Shown piece after piece: positions 44,048-53,416 of a stretch of 64,000 nucleotides of DNA. This DNA comes from Thalassobellus sp050294475. Its GTDB lineage: Bacteria > Bacteroidota > Bacteroidia > Flavobacteriales > Flavobacteriaceae. The stretch covers positions 186,001-250,000 of the forward strand of contig JBNKOE010000013.1 of the NCBI GenBank assembly GCA_050294475.1, written 5' to 3'. Position 1 is the first letter of the stretch. Each line of letters opens with the position of its first letter. Position numbers and translations under genes: made by a program. The notes beneath the pieces were generated by a model. That model did not search any database. It was given only the letters and a program-made list of their open reading frames with translations, and was not told the origin of the DNA.

Positions 44048-45205
44048 ATGAAAACACATTTTAAAACATTTTTACTTAGCATCACTTTAATAAGCCTTTT
44101 AGCTTGTCATGCTAATAACAAAAAACAAGCTTATAATAATCCTAAAACAAAAACCATTAATCACAACCCAAATAAACAATACATTAAAGTGGCTCTTTTA
44201 CTAGACACTAGCAATAGTATGGACGGATTAATAGACCAAGCTAAAGCTCAACTTTGGGAAATTGTAAACGAACTTTCTTATGCTAAATGCGGTATAAATA
44301 AACCCAATTTACAAATTGCTTTATATGAATATGGAAACGACCGATTAAACAGTGATGAAGGCTATATTAAACAAGTTCTAGCCTTTAGTGATGATTTAGA
44401 TGAAATTTCTAAAGAACTATTTTCTTTAACTACAAATGGCGGAGAAGAATATTGCGGACAGGTAATACAAACTTCATTAAACCAATTAAACTGGGGTAAA
44501 AATCCCGACGATTTAAAACTCATTTTTATTGCGGGTAATGAACCTTTTACACAAGGTAAAATTAATTACAAAGATGCTTCTACAAATGCTAAAGAAAAAG
44601 ATATAACCATAAACACTATTTTTTGTGGCGATTATAATCAAGGTATTTCAAGTTCTTGGAAAGATGGGGCACAATTAACAAATGGCGATTATATGGCTAT
44701 TAATCAAAACCGAAAAACTGTTTATATTGCTTCGCCTTATGATGACGAAATTTTAATATTAAACAAAAAATTAAATAAAACCTATGTTATTTATGGTGCA
44801 AAAGGAAGAGAAAAAAGAGCATTACAAGCAGAACAAGACTCAAATGCAAGTTTTTTAAGCAAATCGAATGCTGTAAGTAGAACCGTAAGTAAAAGTTCGC
44901 ACTTATATAAAAACAAAACATGGGATTTGATAGATGCTGAAACATTAAATGAAGTGGTTATTGAAGACCTTAAAGATGATGTTTTACCTGAAGAACTTAA
45001 AGGTAAATCGGCTAATGAAATTAAAGTCTATATTGATACTAAACGAAAAGAACGTGAAAAAATACAAAAACAAATTCAAGAATTAGATGCAAAACGTAAG
45101 GTCTATATTTCTCAACATAAAACTGAAAATACAAACGGTTTAGAGAATGCTATGACTAAAGCTATAAAAGAACAAGCTAAAAAGAAAAAATATACTTGGA
45201 AATAA
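44048..45205 (+). CDS. von Willebrand factor A domain lipoprotein
   Basis: The 385-residue protein has a lipoprotein signal (SITLISLLACHANN, Cys20) and a vWA domain (about 55-230) with MIDAS motif LLLDTSNSMDGL and a later FIAGNEPFTQG. The C-terminal quarter is Lys/Glu-rich, predicted helical coil (KEREKIQKQIQELDAKRKV). Metal-dependent ligand binding at the cell envelope is likely. It is divergent from the LytS/LytTR operon and may be its target. Partner genes of MoxR or BatA type are absent. Confidence 0.85.
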   Translation: MKTHFKTFLLSITLISLLACHANNKKQAYNNPKTKTINHNPNKQYIKVALLLDTSNSMDGLIDQAKAQLWEIVNELSYAKCGINKPNLQIALYEYGNDRLNSDEGYIKQVLAFSDDLDEISKELFSLTTNGGEEYCGQVIQTSLNQLNWGKNPDDLKLIFIAGNEPFTQGKINYKDASTNAKEKDITINTIFCGDYNQGISSSWKDGAQLTNGDYMAINQNRKTVYIASPYDDEILILNKKLNKTYVIYGAKGREKRALQAEQDSNASFLSKSNAVSRTVSKSSHLYKNKTWDLIDAETLNEVVIEDLKDDVLPEELKGKSANEIKVYIDTKRKEREKIQKQIQELDAKRKVYISQHKTENTNGLENAMTKAIKEQAKKKKYTWK

Positions 45206-45211
45206 CTAGGA

Positions 45212-45243
45212 AGAGGCTTGTTTTTAAAAATGAGCCTTTTTTA
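45212..45243. terminator. Weak bidirectional terminator between vWA and porP genes
   Basis: AGGCT...TTTTT / AAAAA...AGCCT form an imperfect stem with T-rich flanks on the + strand. It lies between two convergent genes. Confidence 0.5.
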
Positions 45244-46251
45244 ATTTACAGCAGGACAGTTACAACTATATTTTTCGCGTTTACAAGCTAAATTAAATCC
45301 TAAAGTAAATTGATGAAACCCTCCATTAGTAAATACTACAGAATTTGTTTGATGTGTATAATTATAGGCAAACATAAATTGGTTATAATTAACACCTAAA
45401 ATAGGCGTAATTTGCTGTAATCTTTGGCTATTTACAGCTCCTGAATTAGTAATATACTCAGCCCCATCAAAACTATTTCTATAAGATAAACCTGCCCAAA
45501 TTTTACCAAAATCCAATTGCTTATATACTTTCGCATTAATATCTATAGATGCTTCTTTAGTAGCATCTCGATACTGAAACATAAGTGATGGTTCATAACT
45601 CCATGTACTTCCAAATTTACCAAAAACATAACCGGTAGAAAGTAAATAACGCCTTAAATTACTTGTTATATTAGTATCTCTATTTATTCCAGAATTTTCT
45701 AATACATTCTTAATCGTTCCGTGTAAATAAAAATTTATAAAATGATAAGAAAACCCAAAATCAATATTAAAATTTGTTTTACTTTCTACAAGATAACCAT
45801 TACTGAATACAGGATCAAATCCTTCATTTAAAAAAGTAGTTGCATCCAATTTATATTGAATAACACCCGCACTTAAACCAAAAGAAAGCATATTTAAATC
45901 TGCTGTACTTCTAGAAAACATTAAATGATGTGCATAGGTAAAAAATGCTCCGTTTTGTGAATGATATCCATTCTTATCGGTATATAAGATACCACCAATA
46001 GCAGAAGATGTTTCACCTATTCTTCCATTCATACTCAACGTTAAAAGTTTTGGAGCATCATCAAAATTTGACCATTGTTGACGAGATGTTAATCTAACCT
46101 TAGAGCAATTAGCTACACCTGCCATAGATGGATGAATTAAATAGTAATTATCTGTAAGATAATCTGTATACACAGGCAATCCCTCTTGGGAAGTTACAAT
46201 GTTTGTAAAAAACACTACTATAGTCAACAAAAAAACATTTTTTAACTTCAT
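45241..46251 (-). CDS. PorP/SprF-family outer-membrane protein
   Basis: The 336-residue beta-barrel has a signal peptide (NVFLLTIVVFFTNIVTSQ) and the PorP/SprF opening YLTDNYYLIHPSMAGVANCS, then VRLTSRQQWSNFDDAP and the typical barrel repeats. Members hold type IX-secreted adhesins on the surface, usually next to a large adhesin gene; none is adjacent here. The ATG at 46251 is preferred to 46266 because it starts the signal peptide cleanly. The C-terminus ends in a cysteine-rich tail (ACKREKYSCNCPAVN). A -7 box about 120 bp upstream implies a long leader containing an 8-bp hairpin (46324-46354). Confidence 0.85.
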   Translation of the reverse strand: MKLKNVFLLTIVVFFTNIVTSQEGLPVYTDYLTDNYYLIHPSMAGVANCSKVRLTSRQQWSNFDDAPKLLTLSMNGRIGETSSAIGGILYTDKNGYHSQNGAFFTYAHHLMFSRSTADLNMLSFGLSAGVIQYKLDATTFLNEGFDPVFSNGYLVESKTNFNIDFGFSYHFINFYLHGTIKNVLENSGINRDTNITSNLRRYLLSTGYVFGKFGSTWSYEPSLMFQYRDATKEASIDINAKVYKQLDFGKIWAGLSYRNSFDGAEYITNSGAVNSQRLQQITPILGVNYNQFMFAYNYTHQTNSVVFTNGGFHQFTLGFNLACKREKYSCNCPAVN

Positions 46252-46371
46252 ATACACATATAACAAGGTATGTTAGGTTTTATATAAACGCCTTGATAAT
46301 TAAAAAATTACACATAAAAACAATAAAGGTTAAGCTCGCTATATTCAACCTTTAAAAAGGGCAACAAAACT

Positions 46372-46379
46372 CAAATATA
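46372..46379 (-). promoter_or_regulatory. -7 promoter element for porP/sprF
   Basis: The - strand reads TATATTTG. It lies 25 bp from the divergent nfu -7 box, so the two promoters share a control region. Confidence 0.45.
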
Positions 46380-46403
46380 TGGATATCTAAAGTTTTCTTT
46401 TAG

Positions 46404-46411
46404 TATTTTTG
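46404..46411 (+). promoter_or_regulatory. -7 promoter element for the nfu gene
   Basis: TATTTTTG matches TAnnTTTG 17 bp before the ATG, implying a short leader of about 10 nt. Confidence 0.5.
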
Positions 46412-46427
46412 TAAAAAATTAGCTGAA

Positions 46428-47330
46428 ATGAACACTTTCAAGGTTTCTGTGAAAGAAACAACCAATAACGCCATAATAAAATTTGAAGTAAATCAATTTA
46501 TAACACAACATCAAAGTTTTGAATTTAATAACATTGATGAAGCTAAGATATCTCCTTTAGCACAACAATTATTTTATTTACCATTCGTAAAAAAAGTATA
46601 TCTATCTGGAAATTTTATTGCTGTGGAACGTTTTAATATTGTTGAGTGGAATGATGTGCAAGATGAAGTTGCCCAACAAATTGAAGCGTATTTAAATGAT
46701 GGTGGCATCGTAATTGAAAATACTGCTAAAACTAAAAAAGTGGCTATTACAGTATATGCAGAAAGTACACCAAACCCATCGGTAATGAAATTTGTTGCTA
46801 ACAAAAAAATAGTAACTGCACTTTTTGAATTTACTTCTATTGATGATGCAAAATTATCGCCACTTGCTACCGAATTATTTCACTTTCCGTTTGTAAAAAG
46901 TGTGTTTTTAGATGAAAATTATGTTTCTATCACAAAATACGATATAGCAGAATGGCAAGATATTACTATTGAACTACGTGAATTTATTAGAAGCTATATT
47001 GAAAACGGAAAAGACATTGTTTTACCTGAAGCAGCTGAAACTCTAAAAAAAACAGAAACACATATAGATTCTCATTTTGAATCGTTAGACGACACTTCAA
47101 AAGAAATCATAAACATTCTTGAAGAATATGTAAAACCTGCGGTAGCAAGCGATGGTGGTAATATTCAATTTATATCTTATGATGCCGATACTAAAAACGT
47201 AAGTGTAATGCTTCAAGGCGCTTGTAGTGGTTGTCCCTCTTCAACATATACACTAAAAAGCGGTATAGAAAATATGTTAAAAAAAATGCTTCCTGGTAAA
47301 GTTGAAATGGTAGAAGCTATTAATGGTTAA
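46428..47330 (+). CDS. Nfu-type iron-sulfur scaffold with duplicated N-domain
   Basis: The 300-residue protein has two copies of the Nfu N-terminal domain (about 5-90 and 105-192; compare DEAKISPLAQQLFYLPFVKK with DDAKLSPLATELFHFPFVKS), followed by the NifU C-terminal domain (about 220-300) with the cluster-binding ACSGCPSSTYTLKSG (CxxC). It would assemble or carry a 4Fe-4S cluster for transfer to target enzymes. The usual Nfu has one N-domain. It is transcribed alone from its own promoter and ended by a terminator at 47378-47407. Confidence 0.92.
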   Translation: MNTFKVSVKETTNNAIIKFEVNQFITQHQSFEFNNIDEAKISPLAQQLFYLPFVKKVYLSGNFIAVERFNIVEWNDVQDEVAQQIEAYLNDGGIVIENTAKTKKVAITVYAESTPNPSVMKFVANKKIVTALFEFTSIDDAKLSPLATELFHFPFVKSVFLDENYVSITKYDIAEWQDITIELREFIRSYIENGKDIVLPEAAETLKKTETHIDSHFESLDDTSKEIINILEEYVKPAVASDGGNIQFISYDADTKNVSVMLQGACSGCPSSTYTLKSGIENMLKKMLPGKVEMVEAING

Positions 47331-47377
47331 TAAAAATTGATTTTTTAATTTTAATAATTTAGAGATAAAAATTATTT

Positions 47378-47407
47378 AAAAGCGTTCAACTTACGAACGC
47401 TTTTTTT
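47378..47407 (+). terminator. Terminator after nfu
   Basis: AAAAGCGTTC / GAACGCTTTT with a 7-nt loop is followed by seven T. Confidence 0.88.
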
Positions 47408-47422
47408 GTACCCAAATTTCGC

Positions 47423-47430
47423 TAACTTTG
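47423..47430 (+). promoter_or_regulatory. -7 promoter element before the YyaL remnant
   Basis: TAACTTTG fits TAnnTTTG and ends 5 bp before the remnant ATG. It may now serve DUF1304 downstream. Confidence 0.45.
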
Positions 47431-47435
47431 AAAAA

Positions 47436-47614
47436 ATGAAGTATCTACAATTATTATTAGTTATTCTTGTTAGGCTGGTAGCATTTCAGAAAGCAATATG
47501 CCATTATTAGAAAACAGATATAATCCTAACAACACACTCATTTATGTTTGTGTTAATAATGCATGTAACCTACCTGTATCAGAAATAAACCAAACCATAA
47601 AATTATTAAAATAA
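47436..47614 (+). pseudogene. Deletion remnant of a YyaL/DUF255 thioredoxin-domain gene
   Basis: The stretch starts with an ATG and a signal-peptide-like MKYLQLLLVILVRLVAF that runs into a stop after 24 codons. A second frame then reads MPLLENRYNPNNTLIYVC, VNNACNLPVSEINQTIKLLK and stop. The latter looks like the extreme C-terminus of DUF255/YyaL proteins (about 670-700 residues), which end in a YVCxNxxCxxPV motif. Both ends of the gene thus survive with the middle removed and the frame broken. The final TAA still overlaps the ATG of DUF1304 (TAATG), so the operon junction is preserved. Confidence 0.65.
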
Positions 47615-47967
47615 TGAGCACAATAACAATCTTTTTAATAGCCTTAGTTGCTTTTGAACATTTTTACTTTTTAATATTAGAAATGTTTTTATGGACCAAA
47701 CCAAAAGGCATGAAAGCATTTGGATTAAAATCTAAAGAATTTGCAGAACAAACAAAAGTATTAGCCGCAAACCAAGGTTTATATAATGGCTTTCTTTCTG
47801 CAGGCTTAATATTCGCTATCATTCAAAAAGATATTAAAATTGCTGTTTTTTTTCTTATTTGTGTGACTATTGCAGGTATTTACGGGTCTTATTCTACAAA
47901 GAAAATTAAACTATTTTATATTCAAGCAGTTCCTGCTATGCTTGCTTTAATAAGCTGCTTTTTTTAG
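47614..47967 (+). CDS. DUF1304 membrane protein
   Basis: The 117-residue protein has four hydrophobic segments and the DUF1304 pattern: VAFEHFYFLILEMFLWTKPK, FAEQTKVLAANQGLYNGFLS, AGLIFAI and GIYGSYS. Function is unknown. Its ATG overlaps the stop of the YyaL remnant, which suggests it was translated in coupling with that gene before the deletion. Confidence 0.85.
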   Translation: MSTITIFLIALVAFEHFYFLILEMFLWTKPKGMKAFGLKSKEFAEQTKVLAANQGLYNGFLSAGLIFAIIQKDIKIAVFFLICVTIAGIYGSYSTKKIKLFYIQAVPAMLALISCFF

Positions 47968-47999
47968 TACAATTTTCACTACTAAAATTATAATAGTTT

Positions 48000-48007
48000 T
48001 AATTTTG
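48000..48007 (+). promoter_or_regulatory. -7 promoter element for the mscS gene
   Basis: TAATTTTG matches TAnnTTTG 28 bp before the ATG. Confidence 0.5.
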
Positions 48008-48035
48008 TAAATCTAATTTAACTTTTAAAAATAAT

Positions 48036-48851
48036 ATGAATTTAGAAAACATTGACACAGAGAAATGGATTGAACTTGCTCTTCAATATGGACTTAAAAT
48101 TATAGGTGCTATTATCATCTGGATTATTGGGTCTTGGGTGATAAAAAAACTTATAAAAACCACAAAGAAAGTAATGTCTAAAAGAGATTATGACGAAAGT
48201 CTTCAAAAATTTCTACTAAACTTACTTAGCTGGATTTTTAAAATAGTTTTAATTATTGTTGTACTTGGCACCATGGGTGTAGAAACCACATCGTTTGCTG
48301 CTATTTTAGCTGCAGCAGGTTTAGCTATTGGTATGGCTTTACAAGGCTCGTTTGGTAATTTTGCTGGTGGTGTTTTAATTATGATTTTTAAACCTTTTAA
48401 AATTGGAGATTTAATTGAAGCCCAAGGAGAAATTGGAGTGGTTAAAGAAATTGAAATTTTCACTACTAAACTAACAGGACTTTCTAATAGAGAAATTATT
48501 ATTCCTAATGGTTCATTATCAAACGGAAATATTATTAATTATACAACAGAAGGTACGCGTCGTGTAGATTTAACTTTCGGAGTTAGTTATGATGCAGATA
48601 TCAAGAAAACCAAAGAAATTTTAATGCAAGTTTTAACATCAAACCCTAAAGTTTTAAAAACTCCAGAACCTACAGTTAATGTATCTGAATTAGCAGATAG
48701 TTCTGTAAACTTTGCTGTTAGACCTTGGTGTAATGCCGAACATTATTGGGATGTATATTTTGAAACAACCGAAAACGTAAAAGAAGCACTTGATGCTGCA
48801 GGTATTGAAATTCCTTACCCACACCAAGTTGAAATACATAAACAAGGTTAA
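48036..48851 (+). CDS. Small-conductance mechanosensitive channel (MscS family)
   Basis: The 271-residue protein has three transmembrane helices. The pore-lining TM3 has AAAGLAIGMALQGSFGNFAG, which is followed by GVLIMIFKPFKIGD, and the cytoplasmic beta/alpha domain has IEIFTTKLTGLSNREIIIPN. It opens under membrane tension to release solutes on osmotic down-shock. Length and motifs match canonical MscS. Its stop overlaps the convergent tsaB stop by 4 bp. Confidence 0.95.
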   Translation: MNLENIDTEKWIELALQYGLKIIGAIIIWIIGSWVIKKLIKTTKKVMSKRDYDESLQKFLLNLLSWIFKIVLIIVVLGTMGVETTSFAAILAAAGLAIGMALQGSFGNFAGGVLIMIFKPFKIGDLIEAQGEIGVVKEIEIFTTKLTGLSNREIIIPNGSLSNGNIINYTTEGTRRVDLTFGVSYDADIKKTKEILMQVLTSNPKVLKTPEPTVNVSELADSSVNFAVRPWCNAEHYWDVYFETTENVKEALDAAGIEIPYPHQVEIHKQG

Positions 48852-49528
48852 GATTTAGGTTTCGGCTTTAAAGCCACAAAATCTTTTAAATAATAAGGCT
48901 CAAAATAAGCGACATCTTCGGTGTCGCTTTTTTTATACTTATTATAAGCTAATAAACTCATCTCGTTTGCAGATGGTAATTTATCTTCTATAAAAATGGC
49001 ATTAGGATGATTTATTAATGTTTTTGTTTTTTCGACACCATTACCAATAAAATAAACCTTTCCTTGTTCTAGATATTCTGCAAATGCATTTTCATCTAAA
49101 ACCTGTGCTTCAGTAGCTCTTATTTGATTATAATTAGAATCGAATATAGCAGAATATACTTCCATACGTCGTGCATCTAACATCGCTACAACAACACCGT
49201 CAATACATTTTACTTGATGCGCTAAGGCTTCTAGTGTTGAAACCGAAATTAACGGTTTATCTAAGGCATAACAAAGTCCTTTTGCTGCCGAAACACCAAT
49301 ACGTAAACCTGTATAAGAGCCAGGACCTTTACTAATAGCTATGGCACTTAAATCTGAAGCGTCAACTTTAGCTTCTTTTAAAACAGCATCAATGTAAACA
49401 TGTAATCTTTCGGCATGCGAATAGCCTTTGTCATAATCTTCTTTTAAAACGATTGTTTCTCCGTTTTTTGAAAGTGATACCGAACAATTGGTTGTTGCTG
49501 TTTCTATACTAAGGATTAATGTGCTCAT
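48848..49528 (-). CDS. tsaB: tRNA threonylcarbamoyladenosine synthesis protein TsaB
   Basis: The 226-residue ASKHA-fold partner of TsaD acts in t6A37 tRNA modification. Motifs are LILSIETATTNCSVSLSKNG, AIAISKGPGSYTGLRIGVSA and AKGLCYALDKPL, then VVAMLDARRMEVYSA. It lies downstream of nothing obvious and is convergent with mscS; the two coding regions overlap at their 3' ends. Confidence 0.95.
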   Translation of the reverse strand: MSTLILSIETATTNCSVSLSKNGETIVLKEDYDKGYSHAERLHVYIDAVLKEAKVDASDLSAIAISKGPGSYTGLRIGVSAAKGLCYALDKPLISVSTLEALAHQVKCIDGVVVAMLDARRMEVYSAIFDSNYNQIRATEAQVLDENAFAEYLEQGKVYFIGNGVEKTKTLINHPNAIFIEDKLPSANEMSLLAYNKYKKSDTEDVAYFEPYYLKDFVALKPKPKS

Positions 49529-49630
49529 CTTAACTTCAAGTTATTCCATGCAAAACTATCACTTTGTTCTGATATTTCGGCAATGAAACAACTATAACAC
49601 TAGCATTTTAATTTTACTAAAATAAAAAGT

Positions 49631-50953
49631 CTAATTCGTTAACGATTTACCCATATAAAAATCTAACACTTTTGTTTTAAAAACGAAATCATATTTCGCA
49701 TTAATTAAGGATGATTGTGCGTTAATTAATCTAACACGAGCTTGTTCCAAATCAAAAGACGTCATAGCTCCTATATCATAACGCTCTTTGGAGTTATTAA
49801 AGGCTAATTCTTGAGAGGCTAAAGATTTTTTAGCGGCAAGAAAAGCTTTAAATGCAGCTTGAGCATCTGTGTATGCACGCTGTATATTAGATTCTAAATC
49901 TAACTTAGCTTGATCTAAATGAAGTTTACTATTATCTTCTTGAATTTTTGATTTAGCAACCGATGTCTTATTCTGAAATCTTGAAAAAATAGGGATTCCA
50001 ATACTCAGGCTAAAACTATGTCCTTTGTTATCATTTAATTGATCTACAAAAGACGCTTGGTTATTTATTAAGTTTGAATAAAATGCATTGGTACCAAAAC
50101 CATAACTAAAAGACACGTTTGGAAGATAACCACTTTTGGAAATTTCGGTATTTAACTGAGCGTTCTCAATATTTTTTTCAGCGATTTTAATTTCATTTCT
50201 ATTTTCTAAGGCGTAATTTAAAACTGGTGTCACATCACTATATAATAAACCTTCAGAAGGTGTCTCAATATCAATAATTACAACATCAAAATTATCAAAT
50301 GGTACTTGTAAAAATTGAGATAAAGTAAGTAATGCTAAATTATAATTATTTTCTGCTATAGTTACTTGTTGCGCATCTCTACTTAAAGTTGCATCAGCAT
50401 CGAATATATTGGCTCTAGGTTGTACGCCTGCATCTACTAAATTTTTTACTTGTGTTAATTGCGTTTCGCTAAATTTATATTGCGCTTCTGCTGCTTCTAA
50501 ATTTTCTTTATTGAATAACACATTTAAATAAGCATTTACCACGTTTAAAGAAATATCATCTTTAATTCTATTTAGTTCTAGCTCATTAGTCTCTCTAGTA
50601 AGTTTAGATTGCTTATAGATATTTAATGTTCTAAACCCATTAAAAACATTTTGAGACACGCTAATACCTAAATTAGTTGAATGACTTGTTCTATTAGCAA
50701 ATATACCTTCTGCTACTAAACTAGTTCCTAAACTTAAACCTTGTGAAGCACTAGCCCTAACTGATGGTAAAAACTGTCCTTTTGCTGCTAAAATATCTTG
50801 CTCATTACTTAACAACGAATTCTCTGTTTGTTTAATCGTAATGTTATTTTCTAGAGCATGTGACACACACTCTTGCAAAGTCCATTTTTTTTGTTGTGCA
50901 GAAACTGATATACAAAACATCATAAATGCTAAAAACAAAAAGTAGTTTTTCAT
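49631..50953 (-). CDS. TolC-family outer-membrane efflux protein
   Basis: The 440-residue protein has a signal peptide (YFLFLAFMMFCISVSAQ) and an outer-membrane-factor fold with two repeats (WTLQECVSHALENNITI; later LNYALENRNEIKIAEKNIEN). The start at 50953 is preferred over 50986, whose extra residues (KKKNNFRIIY) are not signal-like and overlap the upstream gene. It is the last gene of a five-gene efflux unit and forms the outer duct. Confidence 0.93.
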   Translation of the reverse strand: MKNYFLFLAFMMFCISVSAQQKKWTLQECVSHALENNITIKQTENSLLSNEQDILAAKGQFLPSVRASASQGLSLGTSLVAEGIFANRTSHSTNLGISVSQNVFNGFRTLNIYKQSKLTRETNELELNRIKDDISLNVVNAYLNVLFNKENLEAAEAQYKFSETQLTQVKNLVDAGVQPRANIFDADATLSRDAQQVTIAENNYNLALLTLSQFLQVPFDNFDVVIIDIETPSEGLLYSDVTPVLNYALENRNEIKIAEKNIENAQLNTEISKSGYLPNVSFSYGFGTNAFYSNLINNQASFVDQLNDNKGHSFSLSIGIPIFSRFQNKTSVAKSKIQEDNSKLHLDQAKLDLESNIQRAYTDAQAAFKAFLAAKKSLASQELAFNNSKERYDIGAMTSFDLEQARVRLINAQSSLINAKYDFVFKTKVLDFYMGKSLTN

Positions 50954-50969
50954 ATAGATTATTCTAAAA

Positions 50970-52088
50970 TTATTTTTCTTCTTCATCTTCGTTATCTTTT
51001 GAAGCTTTATTCCACACTTTTATTTTATCACCTTCTTTAACCCCTTCTGTAATCTCGACATTAATTCCATCTGATAAGCCTAAAGTAACATTTACTTTTT
51101 CGTATTTTCCCTCTTCTTTTTGTACTTCAACAAAAGGTTTTTCAGTAATTCTATTATATTGAAGTAGTGCTTCTTTAATAGCAAAAACACTGTCTTTACT
51201 TTCTATATCTATTTCTGCATTAGCACTATAACCTGCTCTTACATTAGTTTCAGCATCAATAGTCACATTAGCCTTAATAGTAAACTGTACAGCACCATTT
51301 TCTTCTATTCCTTTTGGTGCAACAAAGGTTAATTCTGCTGGAAATTCCTTATCATTTATCGCACCTAATATCACTTTAATATCCTTTCCTTCTTCAAGTT
51401 TTCCAACCTCAGCTTCATCAACTTTTCCTTCAAAAATCATTTGACTCATATCTGCAATAGTTGCTATAGTTGTTCCTGCATTAAAGTTGTTACTTTGTAT
51501 AACTTGATCGCCTTCTCTAACAGGGATTTCTAAAATAGTTCCAGGTATTTGAGCAATAATATTTGTATTTGCAGAATTTCCACCAGAAATAGACCCTTGT
51601 TTTATTATTTGATAGTCATTTTGAGCCTGCCCTAAAGATTCTTTTGCCTGATTAAATGATAATTCACTATTTTCAAAATCTTGTTGAGAGATAACACCTT
51701 TCTCAAATAAGGTTTTATTTCTTTCATATAAAGTTTTAGCATTATCAAAAGACAATTTAGACGATGCAATTCTGCTTTTTGCACTTACCAAACTTTGCTC
51801 GTTAGGTACCACTCTAATTTTTGCAATTAAATCACCTTTTTTTACAACATCTCCTTCTTCTACCAGAATTTCATCTACAATACCTGATATTTGAGGTTTT
51901 AATTCTATTTCCTCTTCAGGGTTTAATTTTCCAGTTGCTACCGCTTTAGTTTTTATAGATGTATAAAAAGGTTCTTCAACTTTAAAATCTTCAATAGCTT
52001 TAGAATTTGCATCTTTAAAATACTTAAGTACAAATGCTAATAGTATAATGGCTACTATTACTAAAATAATTTTTACTGTTTTATTCAT
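50970..52088 (-). CDS. Periplasmic adaptor (HlyD/MacA-like membrane fusion protein)
   Basis: The 372-residue protein has an N-terminal membrane anchor (IILVIVAIILLAFVLKYF), then a lipoyl/barrel-sandwich half (PQISGIVDEILVEEGDVVKK), a helical hairpin (about 100-165), the second lipoyl half (PGTILEIPVREGDQVIQ) and a beta-barrel domain. It joins the MacB-type permeases to the TolC protein. It lies 81 bp downstream of the nearer permease gene. Confidence 0.93.
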   Translation of the reverse strand: MNKTVKIILVIVAIILLAFVLKYFKDANSKAIEDFKVEEPFYTSIKTKAVATGKLNPEEEIELKPQISGIVDEILVEEGDVVKKGDLIAKIRVVPNEQSLVSAKSRIASSKLSFDNAKTLYERNKTLFEKGVISQQDFENSELSFNQAKESLGQAQNDYQIIKQGSISGGNSANTNIIAQIPGTILEIPVREGDQVIQSNNFNAGTTIATIADMSQMIFEGKVDEAEVGKLEEGKDIKVILGAINDKEFPAELTFVAPKGIEENGAVQFTIKANVTIDAETNVRAGYSANAEIDIESKDSVFAIKEALLQYNRITEKPFVEVQKEEGKYEKVNVTLGLSDGINVEITEGVKEGDKIKVWNKASKDNEDEEEK

Positions 52089-52169
52089 TTGATTATTCTT
52101 ATTGTTTCTATATCTAGTTTATAATATAAAACCATATTGACGTTATATAGGGTTCATTTTTTTAATTGT

Positions 52170-53414
52170 TTATTCTTCTCTTAATGCTTCTATTGGTTTT
52201 ATACTTGTGGCTTTAAAAGCAGGTATTAAACCAATTAAAGTGCCTAATATGACTAATATTATTAAAGCTATAAATACAACGGCTATGGATACTGATGCAT
52301 TTACTATAACCGCATCACTCCCTTGCCCAAATGCACTATCTATAGCTATTAAAATCCAACCTCCTGTAATAATACCAACTAAACCAGCTACTAACGTTAA
52401 AAAAACAGCTTCAATAACTATTTGACGTTTTATTTCAAAAGGTGTAGCTCCAAGTGCTCGCCTTACCCCAATTTCCTTTGTTCTTTCTTTAACAGTGATT
52501 AATAATATATTTCCAATAGCAAATACGCCTGCTATAAGTGTTGCAATACCTACAAACCATGTTAAAAACTGCATGCCAATTAAAAACCCTGTTATTTTCG
52601 CAAACTCCTTACCCAAATTAAAACTACCAAAAGCTCTATTATCTTTTGGATGAATTCTATTTAAGTTTTTAAGTAACAGTTTCGTGTCATTTTCAATTTG
52701 TGTAATATCATATTCAGGCTTTCCTGTAATCATCATCCAACCAATTTTATCACCTTGATTATAAATTTGTTGAAATGTTGTAAAAGGAATATGCATATCT
52801 GATGTTGGTCCCATATTAACATTACCATTTTCAAACATACCTACAACTTTGAAATTAATTTTATTGATTAAAATATACTCTCCTATAGGATTTTTATCTT
52901 TTTCAAAAAGTTGTTTATAAGCTTCTTCTGATATAACTACTACTTTTTTATTATCATCAATATCATTTTGATTTATAAAACGTCCATGAATTAATTTCTT
53001 CTTTTGAACTTGATCTAATAAAGGGTAATCTCCATTAATAGAAAAACTGCTAGACAAAAAATTTCTAGTTACTTGTGCTTGATTTTGATTTCTTGGCACA
53101 ACAAACTCGATACCTTCAACATTTTTTTCTACCTTTTTAGCATCTGTTAATGATAACCTAACTCGTTTTCCTTCTTGAAAACCTTTAAATGGTTTACTGG
53201 TACTTTGCCCCCAAATAAATACGCTATTGGTTGCAAAATCGCCAAATAGTCGATTAAATGAATTTTCTAAACCTCTAGCAGAACCTAAAAGACCAATTAA
53301 TAATAGAATACCCCACCAAACACCAACCATTGTTAAAACAGACCTTAACTTATTTTTATTAAAGCTATCAAAAACTTCTTGCCATGTATCTCTATCGAAT
53401 AAAAATTTAAACAT
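52170..53414 (-). CDS. MacB-type ABC transporter permease (second)
   Basis: The 414-residue protein has an N-terminal transmembrane helix (SVLTMVGVWWGILLLIGLLG), a large periplasmic domain (about 45-270) and three C-terminal helices with ERTKEIGVRRALGATPFEIK, the conserved FtsX-region loop. It probably forms a heterodimer with the permease encoded 2 bp upstream. Such systems move substrates from the periplasm by mechanotransmission. The substrate is unknown. Confidence 0.92.
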   Translation of the reverse strand: MFKFLFDRDTWQEVFDSFNKNKLRSVLTMVGVWWGILLLIGLLGSARGLENSFNRLFGDFATNSVFIWGQSTSKPFKGFQEGKRVRLSLTDAKKVEKNVEGIEFVVPRNQNQAQVTRNFLSSSFSINGDYPLLDQVQKKKLIHGRFINQNDIDDNKKVVVISEEAYKQLFEKDKNPIGEYILINKINFKVVGMFENGNVNMGPTSDMHIPFTTFQQIYNQGDKIGWMMITGKPEYDITQIENDTKLLLKNLNRIHPKDNRAFGSFNLGKEFAKITGFLIGMQFLTWFVGIATLIAGVFAIGNILLITVKERTKEIGVRRALGATPFEIKRQIVIEAVFLTLVAGLVGIITGGWILIAIDSAFGQGSDAVIVNASVSIAVVFIALIILVILGTLIGLIPAFKATSIKPIEALREE

Positions 53415-53416
53415 AT

